Below are positions 1 through 11,011 of a stretch of DNA of 64,000 nucleotides, piece after piece; the stretch's first letter is position 1; each line of letters starts with the position of its first letter. The position numbers were made by a program, and so were the translations under genes. The DNA is from Filosporella fistucella (lineage: Eukaryota > Ascomycota > Leotiomycetes > Helotiales), in the NCBI GenBank assembly GCA_030077755.1, contig JAQJZZ010000014.1, positions 496,001 through 560,000 of the forward strand. The letters run 5' to 3'. The notes beneath the pieces were generated by a model. The model saw only the letters and a program-made list of their open reading frames with translations, did no database searches and was not told the DNA's origin.

Positions 1-812
1 CGTTGATGAAGGAGCTGAAGCACGAAAATATTGTCAGCCTCCACGATGTTATCCACACCGAGAATAAGCTTATGCTGGTCTTTGATTACATGGATAAGGA
101 TTTGAAGAAGTATATGGATACCCAAGGTGACCGGGGAGCGTTGCCTCCAGTCACTATCAAGTCGTTCATGCATCAACTTCTCAAAGGGATTGATTTCTGT
201 CACACCAACCGAGTCCTTCACCGTGATTTGAAGCCTCAAAATCTTTTGATCAACACCAAGGGCGTTTTGAAGTTGGCTGATTTTGGACTGGCACGAGCGT
301 TTGGAATTCCAGTCAATACCTTCTCCAACGAAGTCGTTACACTCTGGTATCGAGCTCCAGATGTTCTGCTAGGAAGTAGAACCTACAATACCAGCATCGA
401 TATCTGGTCTGCGGGATGTATCATGGCTGAGATGTACACAGGACGACCTCTATTCCCGGGAACAACAAATGAGGACCAACTTGTCCGCATTTTCCGAATC
501 ATGGGTACACCTTCAGAGCGCACATGGCCGGGAATTTCCCAATACTCTGAGTACAAGCAAAATTTCCAGATGTATGCCACTCAAGATTTGCGGGTGATCT
601 TACCACAAATCGATCCCAGCGGCATTGATCTCCTGCAAAGAATGCTCCAGTTGAGACCGGAGTTGCGAATCAGCGCTCACGATGCTCTTCAACATCCGTG
701 GTTCAACGATCTGAACGGACAAATGAGACCCCCTCACCACCAACCAGGCATGTCTATGCAGCCAAGAGGATATGCGCAACAAGGGGTGATTCCAGGAGAG
801 TATGGTTATTGA
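1..812 (+). CDS. pho85: Pho85-type cyclin-dependent kinase (3' part of gene)
   Basis: Cyclin-dependent Ser/Thr kinase of the Pho85/CDK5 branch, which with its cyclins controls phosphate response, polarity and nutrient signalling. The 5' end lies outside the window. The first full codons read [10 protein letters not shown], which follows the PSTAIRE helix in this family. Visible are the catalytic loop HRDLKPQN, the Mg-binding DFG, the activation segment [20 protein letters not shown] and GRPLFPGT. The segment [20 protein letters not shown] is characteristic of Pho85 rather than Cdc28/Cdk1. The tail after the kinase fold is Pro/Gln/Met-rich and ends in GEYGY before the TGA. There is no intron in the visible part. 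The family assignment is near certain; the symbol is by homology. Confidence 0.95.
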   Translation, partial: LMKELKHENIVSLHDVIHTENKLMLVFDYMDKDLKKYMDTQGDRGALPPVTIKSFMHQLLKGIDFCHTNRVLHRDLKPQNLLINTKGVLKLADFGLARAFGIPVNTFSNEVVTLWYRAPDVLLGSRTYNTSIDIWSAGCIMAEMYTGRPLFPGTTNEDQLVRIFRIMGTPSERTWPGISQYSEYKQNFQMYATQDLRVILPQIDPSGIDLLQRMLQLRPELRISAHDALQHPWFNDLNGQMRPPHHQPGMSMQPRGYAQQGVIPGEYGY

Positions 813-1338
813 TGATGGTGTTAAGGATTTGCTTATGATACCTGCGGTGCATGGATTGGCGTTTCGTGGCTGGTATGATGAGGTATTTGGTGCTAGTACG
901 AAGTCTTGGTGCTCAATGATAGTAATGATCGATGGGTTATGGCTTTCACGTTTGAATCGAAATTGGGTTAGATGTGATTTTGAGATCGGAAACGAGCATC
1001 CAGTTTGCCAAGATTAGTTTCACATTTCTGATATCTTTCTTCGCCTTGCCCTGTCCAGTTTTCTTTACAAGATAGCCTGTTCATTACACTTTTCTTGACT
1101 CATTCTATCAAGCAGTCAATCAATACTATGATGTCGAATGTTACTGGTACCAAGTGCTACAGTATAAAAATTACTTCCAGACAAGATTTATATACATGTT
1201 TCATCTGAAACAACTCAGTGTATTTTCTGAATTATTCGTAGAACCCTTTCATATGCTACATGCAATACACTATTCTCATATCAAACCTCTTTCTTACTTA
1301 CAAATAACATATCATAAATCATTCAAATCATAGATTCC
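813..1338. other. Intergenic, convergent 3' ends
   Basis: This is the 3' flank between the kinase gene (plus) and the Zn2Cys6 gene (minus). It is AT-rich toward 1180-1330 and presumably holds both polyadenylation regions. No further gene is supported. Confidence 0.6.
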
Positions 1339-2740
1339 TCAAGCCGTATCTTCCAAGCCCGTCGTCACTCCATACACCACCTCACGCGGCCAAGCTAGCC
1401 ATGGTTTCCACTGCTCATCTAGCAGCCCTTCCACACAATCTAGAATATACTCGGCCCATCCCTCGGCCCACCAGAAAGTTCTGAGTTCGTATAGTAGAAC
1501 GCAATAGTATGCTAAGACCAGCAAGGCCTCTTGTGTGTTCACCTCTAGCAAAGCTACAAATTCGTCTTCTATTTGCGTCACCCACTACAGCATGTCAGTT
1601 GGGAACAGACAAAACATGGGTTTGACCAAAGATAGGGGAAGGAGAAGTAACGACTCACAGCAAGACTTGCGCCATTCTCCCGTTTCTCTCCAAGGCCCGC
1701 GAAGCTTTGTTTCATCATCACCATAGCAGCACCACACACTCTCCTCACATGCGGTACACTCCTCTGCGCCAACACCAGATTCAACTCTTCGAGATGCTTC
1801 AAGACATCACCATCCACCTCCCCCATTCCAAAGTTTTTCCGACTCTCGAAGATTGGCGCCAGAGGGCCCGTCTGAATCTTCTGCTCCAGCTCTAAAGTAG
1901 AGGGCTGTATGCCCCTCAAAAGCGAAAACCATTCTATCACCAAAGTGGACACCCGGCGCGGCGAGTCTGATGGCTGTGACTCAGCACTTACACTTCGTGG
2001 CTGCGCAAAGGACATCAATGTGATAAGGAAACTGCATGCGAAGAGCGCGGAGCAGTTTTCTTCCGTAACATTGTACAAAGCTGGTCTGAAATGCTGAAGT
2101 GCGGAATTATGGTGTGTATGTGCTGCTATCAGGTATCTCTCTACGCCTTTCGTGATACCGCGTTTCTGGTGCTGGTACACGAGATGAAAAGCAGAGATGG
2201 CAAGGATAGCGTGCAGGTAGTAGGGAAATGGAAAGGCAATTTGGACGAATGTGGTTCGATAGAATTCCAGCTGGCTGGCGGAGAGATTGGGCGAAGAGGT
2301 GATGGTGCTGTAAGTTTTAGAAGTGAAGTTTTGGAGTAGCTCGAGGTCGAGGAGGGTGGAAGAGGTGAGTGGTGCCGTGAAACTTAGGTCGAGAGATGGT
2401 GGTTGATGGTATGTTGCGGAAGGGGGTGAGGAGGAAGAGGTCGTGCCAGAAAAGGAGCAGGAGATGCGGTGCTTGTGGCACTGGCCACAGAGAGGAGGCC
2501 GTTCATCACACTGAAAGGTTAGTATGTGGGGTATTCATGAAGTAAGGAGCACTTCGAGTGGATGTATTTATGAATAGAGGTATGTTGTGCCCACAGGCGA
2601 GCTAAGAGAATTACACACCTTTATTTTCCTATTCAGGTATCAGCAAGATCAACTTACAGTTCTCGAAACGGCTATACTGACCTCCTCTTACACTGAGCAC
2701 ATCCATTTCTTGACTTGAGATGTGGTTTCCTGGGCGGCAT
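1339..2740 (-). CDS. Zn2Cys6 transcription factor, UPC2-like, with 10-base microexon
   Basis: Model: complement(join(1339..1584,1659..2510,2619..2628,2682..2740)), 388 residues. Exon 1 encodes MPPRKPHLKSRNGCAQCKRR. A 10-base exon (2628-2619) supplies the KIK that joins it to CDERPPLCGQC in exon 3, giving the complete spacing C-x2-C-x6-C-x6-C-x2-C-x6-C. Without the microexon the cluster loses its frame. Introns start GTCAGT, GTGTGT and GTGAGT; the second has TACTAAC just before its CAG. After the cluster comes DLELLQNFTSKTY and a long helical domain ending in a FWW...WAEYIL...WKPWLAWPRE stretch, both typical of the sterol-uptake-control-type fungal regulators. It is a nuclear DNA-binding protein; its targets are unknown. 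It is convergent with the kinase gene and divergent from nothing nearby. The family is sure and the exon map is well supported. Confidence 0.88.
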
Positions 2741-4125
2741 CTTGTCTTCATCCAAGCTTTCCCCTCACGTTCCTAAAACCCTCCAATCAAAAGCTGCTTC
2801 AGTTCCAATTCCACTCTTTCCTCACGAACAAAGATCAGATAACCGGACCTGTATTCGCAACAAGCAATTCTCCGAGCCAATCCAAATACCGTATCCACTC
2901 AGTAAATAACAACTAGTTGGAAATCGTCTTATTAACCCAAGCAATGTTCACAGATACCCTTAAGAAAATCCTCTCCACACCTTCCACCGCACATATAAAA
3001 GGAGCCAACAAGAACACGATACGAGGGAATACGAGTTTCGCGCTTGTAGGTACGACAACCCGAGGACGCGAGTGCTTGTCGTAATAAGGCTCAGCCTGTT
3101 GCAGGGCTTGGTCAGGACCGCCAATGTATGGTACTACGAGCTTTGTAAGTAAGGTGGTTGAGAATAGGATCCGGATTTTCCGGATTATATTAATTCTCGG
3201 ATTGGAGCTACGGTTACGGGGTATCTGGCGCCATGCGAGGATGTTTCAAGATTCGGGAGAATCAATGTTGTTTGGATAGTTGAACGAATATGGGTGAAGG
3301 GAGGTGGAAATATTCTAAGAGAGAAAGCGAATAAGAGGTCTGTCCGAAGTGTTCGGATAGAAAGTTTAGGGAGTTTGTAAGCTTAAACTTTAATTTTCGG
3401 GAGTTTTCTTTCAAAAGATTATGCTTTCCCGAACTCATGTATAAATTAAGAGCTGCGGTCAATCACAAGTAAATCATTGCGACGACAGAGGCTGAGATGA
3501 AGTGATATTGCGAAATCTGAGGCTCAGCTTGTTACAATTTCTCTGGGCAGACAATCGTTATATTTGATTGTCTATATCGTGATGAGAGAATGTTAAAATA
3601 AAGACCTCGCATCTCTTTTGCGAGGTGCGAGGTGCGAGGTACGAATAAGCTTCACTAATTGCGGTAGCTTTTGCCTGGACTAGCTGGATCTGCGTTCTTA
3701 GCGGAAGGATTAGGATGAGATCAGGAACGCGACAATGGAAGTTGAGAGTTTCGCATCGCATGTATCATCAGCCCATGCTTGACGCGGCGAACGAGCATTG
3801 TTCAGTTAAAGGAAAACCAGCTTCGTTGGATCACAGAGCTCGAGCAAATTTGAAGGTTCGTCGGACTGAAGCTTGATGGATGCTGGCGTCAATACCACAA
3901 TGCTAATTCTGACGTACGAGGTGTCAGGTATTTTTAGGCCTTACTGCTATCATAATCGGCTTGCAGAAATTGTATAGCTACAAGAAAGGAACCCGTGTAT
4001 CGTGACAAACTAACATACATTTCCTAACACAGGAAATTTAATAGACACCAATGGTAACTCGCTTCGTTGCTTCAGGGACGCCTCTAGTAATGCTCCGTTC
4101 ATTGTTGAAGATCATCATCATTCAA
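2741..4125. other. Intergenic, no gene seen
   Basis: Upstream region of the Zn2Cys6 gene and downstream region of the permease gene. It contains a short imperfect 7-base tandem (gcgaggt units) near 3620-3645 and the AT-rich stretches usual for spacers. No coding exon could be supported. Confidence 0.55.
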
Positions 4126-6137
4126 TCATCTAGTTTCTTCCGTCCTGCTGCTCCTTCCTCCACCTTCGACCAACTCTTTTTCTGATGCAATAGTCCCTTC
4201 ACCTACGGACCGCGAATCCATCTCGTCAAACTTCCCGCTCCGCCACAACTTACCTTGCGCTGCTCTGATAAACCATGGTGGCGTCGAGCCTGGTTTATAA
4301 GTCCAGTATTCAGCTAGATCCGCATCAGGAGGCTGAATCTTGCCTCGGGTGACGAGCTTGGTGACATAAATCAAACCATTGAGTATAGTGTAGGTAAAGA
4401 GACCAGCGATAAGGCCGTATGCTACCGAGTAGGTGAAGGGCATGCAGACGATAGTGACGAAAGCAGGTAAAGCATCTCCAATGAACGCCCAGTTGACAGA
4501 AGTAACTTGCCGCATCATCATACACCCGACTAATATTAATGTGCAGCCAGTGGCCCAAGGAGGAATCGACGCGAATATTGGAGCAAAGAAGATTGATATG
4601 AGAAAGCAGACACCTGTTGTAATAGCAGTGAGTCCTGTACGCCCTCCTTCTGTGATACCGGCTCCAGACTCAATAAATGCTGTGACGGGAGAACATCCGA
4701 AAAGAGAACCGACCGAAATGGCAATTGCATCACAGCAATACGCCAATGTTGATCTCGGAAAGTCTCCGGTTTCGTGGTCAACAACGCCCGAGAATCGAGC
4801 CATAGAGTATAATGTTGCAGTTGCATCAACTATGTCAACATAGAGAAACGTGAACAGTGCCAAGGCAAAATGTCTACCTGCCGCGCCAATATTCCAGTCC
4901 TGCGCAACGAGTGTCTTTTTGATAGGGTGAAATGCGACGACCTGTTTGAAGTAGTCGAACATTGCGTCCCCATCGGCCGTGCGTGGAAAGTAAGTGAAGG
5001 ATGTGTCGCGACTAGATGCAATGAGTTGTGATTGTGAATGGATGGATCTGTGGGTTCTTACGGCCAAGATAAGACTGAGACGACTGCGATCCCAATTATT
5101 ATTGCGGATTTGACTCGATAGGACATGAGATATGCCGTCAAGACACCACCACAGATTATCCCAATCCACATCTGAGCCATGATTAATTTCACAATGAACA
5201 GTCTTTTAAGCCTTACTTACGGTTGGGTTGGTCATCTTATGACTTGTGCAGCTCCCAGACCCTATGTCCAGATATTCTGGAGGGCAGCCGGCTAGATCAG
5301 TTGGCGCTACTGCTGATCCAGTAATTAAGCCAATTCCCGAGTATGACATCCCAATCTCTGTAAGGAACATCCCGATACCAACTCCACTGGCAACTTTTAC
5401 AGAGCCAGGTATGATTTTTACAAGCCATTGGCGCATACCAATCAGTGACAATATGACGAAGATGAAGCCTTCCACGAAGACTGCCGTAAGAGCTAGCCTA
5501 TAGGAAACGGGACCTGTACCATGAAAACCAACGACCTGGAAAGTGAAGTACGCGTTCAATCCCATTCCAGGCCTATCGCGAATTAGCAGTGATGATGGGG
5601 CTGAGGCCGAGAAAAACGTACGCCAAGGCAACAGGTAGATTGGTGAAGAATCCAAATGCCACGCTACCTATGCCAGCAATAGCGGCAGTCGCGGTAATCA
5701 AGTCTCTGTTGACCCCTGATTTGGTTAGTCCTTTGGCACAAATTGTTTGGCAAAAGGGAAACATACCTATGAGGCAAGCATTGTATTGCACATCAGACTT
5801 GCAAGTCGGATCTGTGGTATCATTGCAGACACATGTTCCCCCGCTCTGAGTAAGAATAGATGCCTTGAATGTCAATATGAGATAACGGCGGAAGATGTTG
5901 GGTACAAACATTGACTGCTATGATATATGCCATAGTGAAAAAGGTCGTCAAGCCGGCTCGAAGTTCCGTGAAGAACTTTGAGCCCTTTCGCTCTTTGGGC
6001 TGTTAGTAGTCAGTAAAGTTCTGCAAAGATGTTCCAGATCTTACATGGCCCGACCCATCGAGTCTGAAGACTCTACCAAATGTCGAGGCAGAGATCTTGT
6101 CATCAAGTGACTTGATACACTTGGTTAATGTGGACAT
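4126..6137 (-). CDS. azgA: AzgA-type purine permease
   Basis: Model: complement(join(4126..5011,5062..5171,5221..5572,5622..5715,5767..5863,5910..5999,6045..6137)), 573 residues, about the usual length for the family. It is a plasma-membrane proton symporter for hypoxanthine, adenine and guanine (AzgA branch of the NCS2-like superfamily). The start MSTLTKCIKSL leads into FRLDGSGH, PKERKGSKFFTELRAGLTTF and AYIIAVN. QSGGTCVC follows, and then the family motifs NLPVALAPGMGLNAYF, GVGIGMFL and the GCSPVTAFIESGAGI segment. About 12 hydrophobic segments are present. All six introns are 45-51 bases with GT/AG ends, and every junction keeps the frame. The C-terminus is hydrophilic and Ser/Glu-rich. 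Substrate is inferred from family. Confidence 0.93.
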
Positions 6138-7876
6138 AATTTTGGAAATGTTAAATTGAATTTAACACATGGAGACAACGTGGGCAGGAGAAGTAAGATA
6201 TAATTTAAAAGATTGAGGGTAAGAAAACATCCACACAATTCGCAGACACACTCTGTCAGAATATGGCGGGGTGATAGGGTCCCAAAACATTGTCGTGGGC
6301 TTTTTCCACATCGACAAAAGAAAATAATTGGCGGTTTTCCACATGCTATTTCGGCCCCTACTAGAACGTGATAGACCTAATCAATCATGCCGTACTAAGG
6401 AGGTAGGATGATATTGACACAACGGTGCTGGCCTCTTAGCAACTGAGCTGAAACCAAAATGCTGTAGCCAGCCGTGTGCAACTTACGACACAGGAAAAGC
6501 ACAGCTCTGTGTCTCTCTATGAGACCGCAGGTGCATATGGCCTCGACTGGGCGAATGTAAAAAGACCATGAATCAAGGGGTGTGAATGTGGCTTCAGCGC
6601 CAACATGATTGATCGAAAGCCACCCCAAAAATCGCGTCTTATTTCACGCTTGGACAGTACCTTAATATCCTCGTGAATATCAACGAATGTAAAAATCTCG
6701 CGTCACGGTTTGACAGGTCTGCTGGAAGCCACCGGCGCCTTTCTGATATGATCGCGCAACCATCAGGTAGCTTCCTCCGCTTCCATACCTTTTCGTGCAA
6801 CATTGTGGTTCGAGAGCTTAACATTGTATAGTCAATTCGGGGCGTACAAGACGCGATCTCGAGGGATTGCGTCTCGAGATGCTTGCAGATATGTATGTAG
6901 ACAATACTGATCAACAGCATGATCTAACTCGGGACGAAGCATATAGTTGATATGCATTCGAAGGTAATAATTCGCCGGATATATTCAACACTTGTAGGAT
7001 AAGAGGTAGACGATTGACGGCGGGTGGCTTTCGGATTTGGACATATTGCAGCGGAATTGATGCTGACTGGCGACGGTGCATCGCGCACGAGATTCTTGAT
7101 GGGTGAGGCAGTTGATTGTGGAGGAAGTGAGGTGTGAGGTGGAGAGAGTGGGCTGTGATCTCAAAGCATGTTTGCTTTGTTTGTTGCAACATCCACCACA
7201 ACTCGCTTGAGCAATATCTTTTGTACCGCCCTAAACATCTGAAAACAAACCACGACTCAGATTCAGACTCAGATTTGTCCGTTTTGAAGGGTCAACCAAT
7301 TGTTATGTCGCCATTTGAACTTCTTTTCCTTGCCTCTTCCATCCCTGGAGCTCGTTTGCTCCACCAAGCCTGCAGCTACATTCTGCCTTTTTACAACTCA
7401 TCCCAAATATCCATGTCAGAAAATCTCCTGGCTGCTTTGGTACACCGACCGCTTTTCCGTCCATCGTCCTACCTAATCAATGTCGTGTTCAAATCTTAAC
7501 TCACGATGTATCGATAGTGTTGTTACTGGAAAATTTGATAATCGTTACCTACTGGGAGGCAGGGACTAAGTTTAAGCCCTCGACGGAATCATGCAGCTTC
7601 GAAGCACACTTGGGAGACCCAGACTCGGCCACTATCAAATTATGTCCGAAGCAAGGGGTGTTTAAGTGTCTCGCTGCCATATTGGTAAGGGATTTCTTAT
7701 ACACAAATTTGTTCTTCCAGTCCCATGTCATATATCAAAAAGTTTCTTTTTGATGAACCTCGTGAAATCCACGACATACAGTTTTCAACATTATCATTGC
7801 TTATTGTACCAAGTGGATCCAGTCTATGTATGGTTGCTCTTAATACTGTAGATCGTCCTTCAGATATACAGCACGG
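6138..7876. other. Intergenic, divergent promoters
   Basis: Spacer between the start of the permease gene (minus) and the methyltransferase-like gene (plus). It contains a short gactcagattcagactcaga-type direct repeat near 7255-7275 and no supportable exon. Confidence 0.55.
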
Positions 7877-9969
7877 ATGACCATGTTCGATGTATCTTGG
7901 ACAGATCCCTCACGAGAAACCGTGGGTCAACGCAGAAGTCGGAAGGAACAAAATGGGTTGTCAGATTCGAAGCCTCGTGGAGCTTCGAGGGCATCTTCCA
8001 TGCGAAGTGCCCGATCATCGGAATCATCTCCAGCCCAGGTCAAGCCATCGCTTCTGAATCTGTTTGGTGCGGTCAAAAAAGGCACATTGAGCCGATCAGA
8101 ATTGCAGTCAAAGGTGGACCCGAAGGTTATTGACGATCATTCGAAGTCTTCTCATCGATTATCAACCTATACTGTGGAATCGGAATCATCAGCACCAGAT
8201 AATTCCGGATTCACCACTACCACAACCCGGATTCCGGTCAATGGCTTCTTTAGTGGAGGACCATGGCGAATGGACAATGAACAATCAAGCCCATCAGACG
8301 GTGAGCTTCTTTACCTGATTAGAAGCCTTTCGCTTACTCTTTCAGTCTCGGAATCTGTGATTTCTGGGTGGACCGAAAAGTCAAAGAGAACAGAATCTAC
8401 TTGGTCGTCGACGATCGAGTCAACCACTAGCTCTAGTAGATATGTGACGCCAACTAGTCCCAAGTCATTCGTAACGCAATTAACTGAGGCCACTGCATCT
8501 CCACGCGCTAGCATGAAAGCTGCCGAGCAAGTGGCTACTGTAGTCCATATTGCTGCTGCTGGCTCGGTCCCGATCCAGGTTCAAGATTCGCCAACTAAGA
8601 GGTAAGAGAATCAATGACGGTGGTGACGACCATGAGCTGACGCCAAAGTTCTTCACAAATTACAACTTTCGACTTTCCACTACCTAGTCTGGGAGAAGAA
8701 AATGACTTGTATAGGGACATGGATGTATGTTCTGTCGGTTCGTCGGTTCGTACCAGAGGAAGAAATTCAAGTTCTTGGAAACCAGCTGAAACATGGAATC
8801 GAAGAGGTGAAATTCCTAATAATATTTTGGCACCAAGGCTACTTGAAGTTCCGTTTCGACCATCAAAGTTGAAAAGATCCGAGCTTGGCTCGAAGAGAGG
8901 CAAAACTCTTCCTACTGAAATTGCCCATCTTCAAAGAAGCCTTCGCCGAATGGAAGCGGCAAGCAAAAAAATCATCCTCGAACGTCTGAAGGAGGAGTGG
9001 GTTGAGGTTGCAGATGCGTCCGTCTACAAGGAGCTGGAGATTGAGAAACAATTATGGATGCTCACAGCCTTACGCCGCTTCCAAAACATCCCAACTTCCA
9101 TCGAGGCACCTGAGTTTCCTTCTGGTGTCACGAGAGTTCTCTCTTTATATGAAAATCATGGTGCGTCTTGAGCCCCAAATTATGTCGCACAAAATTGACG
9201 AGGATCAGCCTCGTGTACTTCCCTCTCAGCTACCACAAAAGCAGAAGAAGTCCACCACCTCTCCACAAATCCAGTGTCGCCGAAAGCCTATCCAAATGTC
9301 CATCCGGTAATGGTCCCCGGCGCGACCTCTCATCTTCCCTACGGTCCTAACACATTCTCGTCCATTCACGCCTTCTGCCTACCAGCTCTCCTTCCCGCAT
9401 CCTCCATGCAAACTATTCTCAAAGAATGCCACCGAACTCTGGTTTCCGCTCCCCGTCCCGTATCACGACCCGGTCCTACTTCATTCTCAACCACTACTCC
9501 TATCTCCGAGGAACCCAATGCAGCTCCCAAAGGCGGAATACTTCATCTTACTATCCTTGATCCGTCGCCTTTACCAGCAACACTTGGACCTCGCCTCCGT
9601 ACCTGGCTAGACGATCACTTGATCCTCAATCTTGAGAAACAATTTCGATGCATCAATCCAGGACGACTATTTCCAGACTGGCTTGCTGAAGCAGGTCTTC
9701 GTGCCGAAGGGAGCACCATCATCTACGTGAAATTTCTTGCTTCTGTCCCCTCGGCTGCTCAGCATGTTCCTGTAGATGGAGAAGTTACAGAAGAGGCAAC
9801 AAAGCTAGAATTGAAGAGTGTAGTCGGAAGAATGTTATGGAAAGAGATGTGGGGAAGTTATGTGCAAGGAGATAAGTGGTGGTGGGAAGACCAGAACATC
9901 GTGGATGAGTGCGAGAGGATGGGAACAGCTTGGGAGTATGCTGTTATCGAAGCTGTGAAGGGGAATTGA
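7877..9969 (+). CDS. SAM-dependent methyltransferase-like protein
   Basis: Model: join(7877..8300,8346..8601,8688..9160,9209..9969), 637 residues. The N-terminal third is Ser/Thr-rich and probably disordered. The next part carries SWKPAETWN and a helical stretch with RRMEAASKKIILERLKEEW. The C-terminal domain (after about residue 385) reads VSPKAYPNVHPVMVP, LPYGPNTFSSIHAF, ILKECHRTL and GGILHLTILDPSPLP. It then runs LGPRLRTWLDDHLILNLEKQF, as in the C-terminal half of class I methyltransferase folds of fungi. Intron 1 (8301-8345, 45 bases) contains no stop and keeps frame, so it could also be retained; it would add a hydrophobic patch unlike its surroundings, so I splice it. No canonical GxGxG loop was recognised, so catalytic activity and substrate are uncertain. 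Confidence 0.72.
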
Positions 9970-10671
9970 ATTCCTTATTTGTTTTATGTTGTAGACTTCT
10001 TCTCTCGATATCCATGATTCTTATGTCGGTTTTTGTTCATTTACTGTGTAGAGGCTGATGGGTGGTTCGCATGTCCGCAAAAGTATCATTATCTACTATT
10101 CAATTCCACAATATATATGTCGGTACAAGTACTAGATATTTCGTGTCCTTTGTCTTTCTCCAACTTCCTTCTTACGATGCGGAGTCTACGCTGCCTGGAA
10201 TTCTCGTGTCCACGATTTAGCCAACTACCAAAGGGAAATACAGACATACCTCACAACAACCCTCCCGTTTCCGCTTCTTCGCCCCACTCATTCCTAATAG
10301 TTTTCTTCTAGATTTCAAAAACTTTCGTTTCCTCATCAAATATCGCCATAACTCACCCCATAAATAGCAATGTTGCACATCGCACGAAAAGGAGGTATTC
10401 CGCTCCCATTTGCCGACACCTGATTTTCGTGAAAAATCGTTCCACTTTCTTTCTTCTCCTCTTCCCTTCCGCTATCAGCGCTAGCCAGCACTGCCCAGAG
10501 GATTTTTTCAATTCCCACTTTCTATCTCTCTTCAGTCCACTATTCTTTCAACAGTATTTTTAAAATGTTTACTTATCTGCTTCCTCCATCACGGCGGAAA
10601 CACTCGAGGCAACTATCCCGAGCGAGTCATGCCTCTTCCGGCCGGCCTAATCACGGGCCCTCCCGAACCGC
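9970..10671. other. Intergenic, no gene seen
   Basis: 3' flank of the methyltransferase-like gene, then pyrimidine-rich sequence that could be the promoter of the possible gene starting near 10565-10672. No exon is supported. Confidence 0.5.
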
Positions 10672-11011
10672 ATGCCTGAGCCGAATGCACAGAAACGAGT
10701 CATGTCCGGATCTCATTTCTCCACTTCCGACGAGTCAGTGCGGAAGCTTCGCCGTCTTGTGGGGAATCTGACTCGCTCTGCTCGATATCATTCTGGCCAT
10801 TACATGACTCGTAACTTTCAAATACAACTTACTATACGGCTGTCCACGTTTTTGCAAGATCTCGTGGATAGTACCTCGGTACCGGCCCGGAGGATTGTTT
10901 TGAGTTTTCTATCCTTTTGGTTTTTTGACTTTTTTGACTTTTTTTGACTTTTTAGATCGTGAATTTGAGTTTGGATTGAGTTTTGTGCCTGACGATCCGG
11001 ATATTTATGAG
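10672..11011 (+). CDS. Possible orphan gene or gene relic (partial model)
   Basis: Two exons can be argued: 10672-10870 and 10956-11011. They are joined across an 85-base intron whose 3' end is an extreme T-tract with three repeats of tttttgac before TTTTTAG. The spliced frame reads RVMSGSHFSTSDESVRKLRR, later FLQDLVDNREFEFGLSF and VPDDPDIYE, followed by a strong GTAAGA donor. The following exons could not be found with confidence; a coding-like stretch at 11202-11360 (GADWYQALRTWRDLSGGW) may belong. I do not recognise the protein. It could be an orphan gene, a decayed gene, or chance. Confidence 0.27.

Noticed and set aside
4433..4843. 136-codon open frame antisense to the purine permease
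   Set aside because: It is a shadow of the conserved permease coding strand, with no motif of its own.
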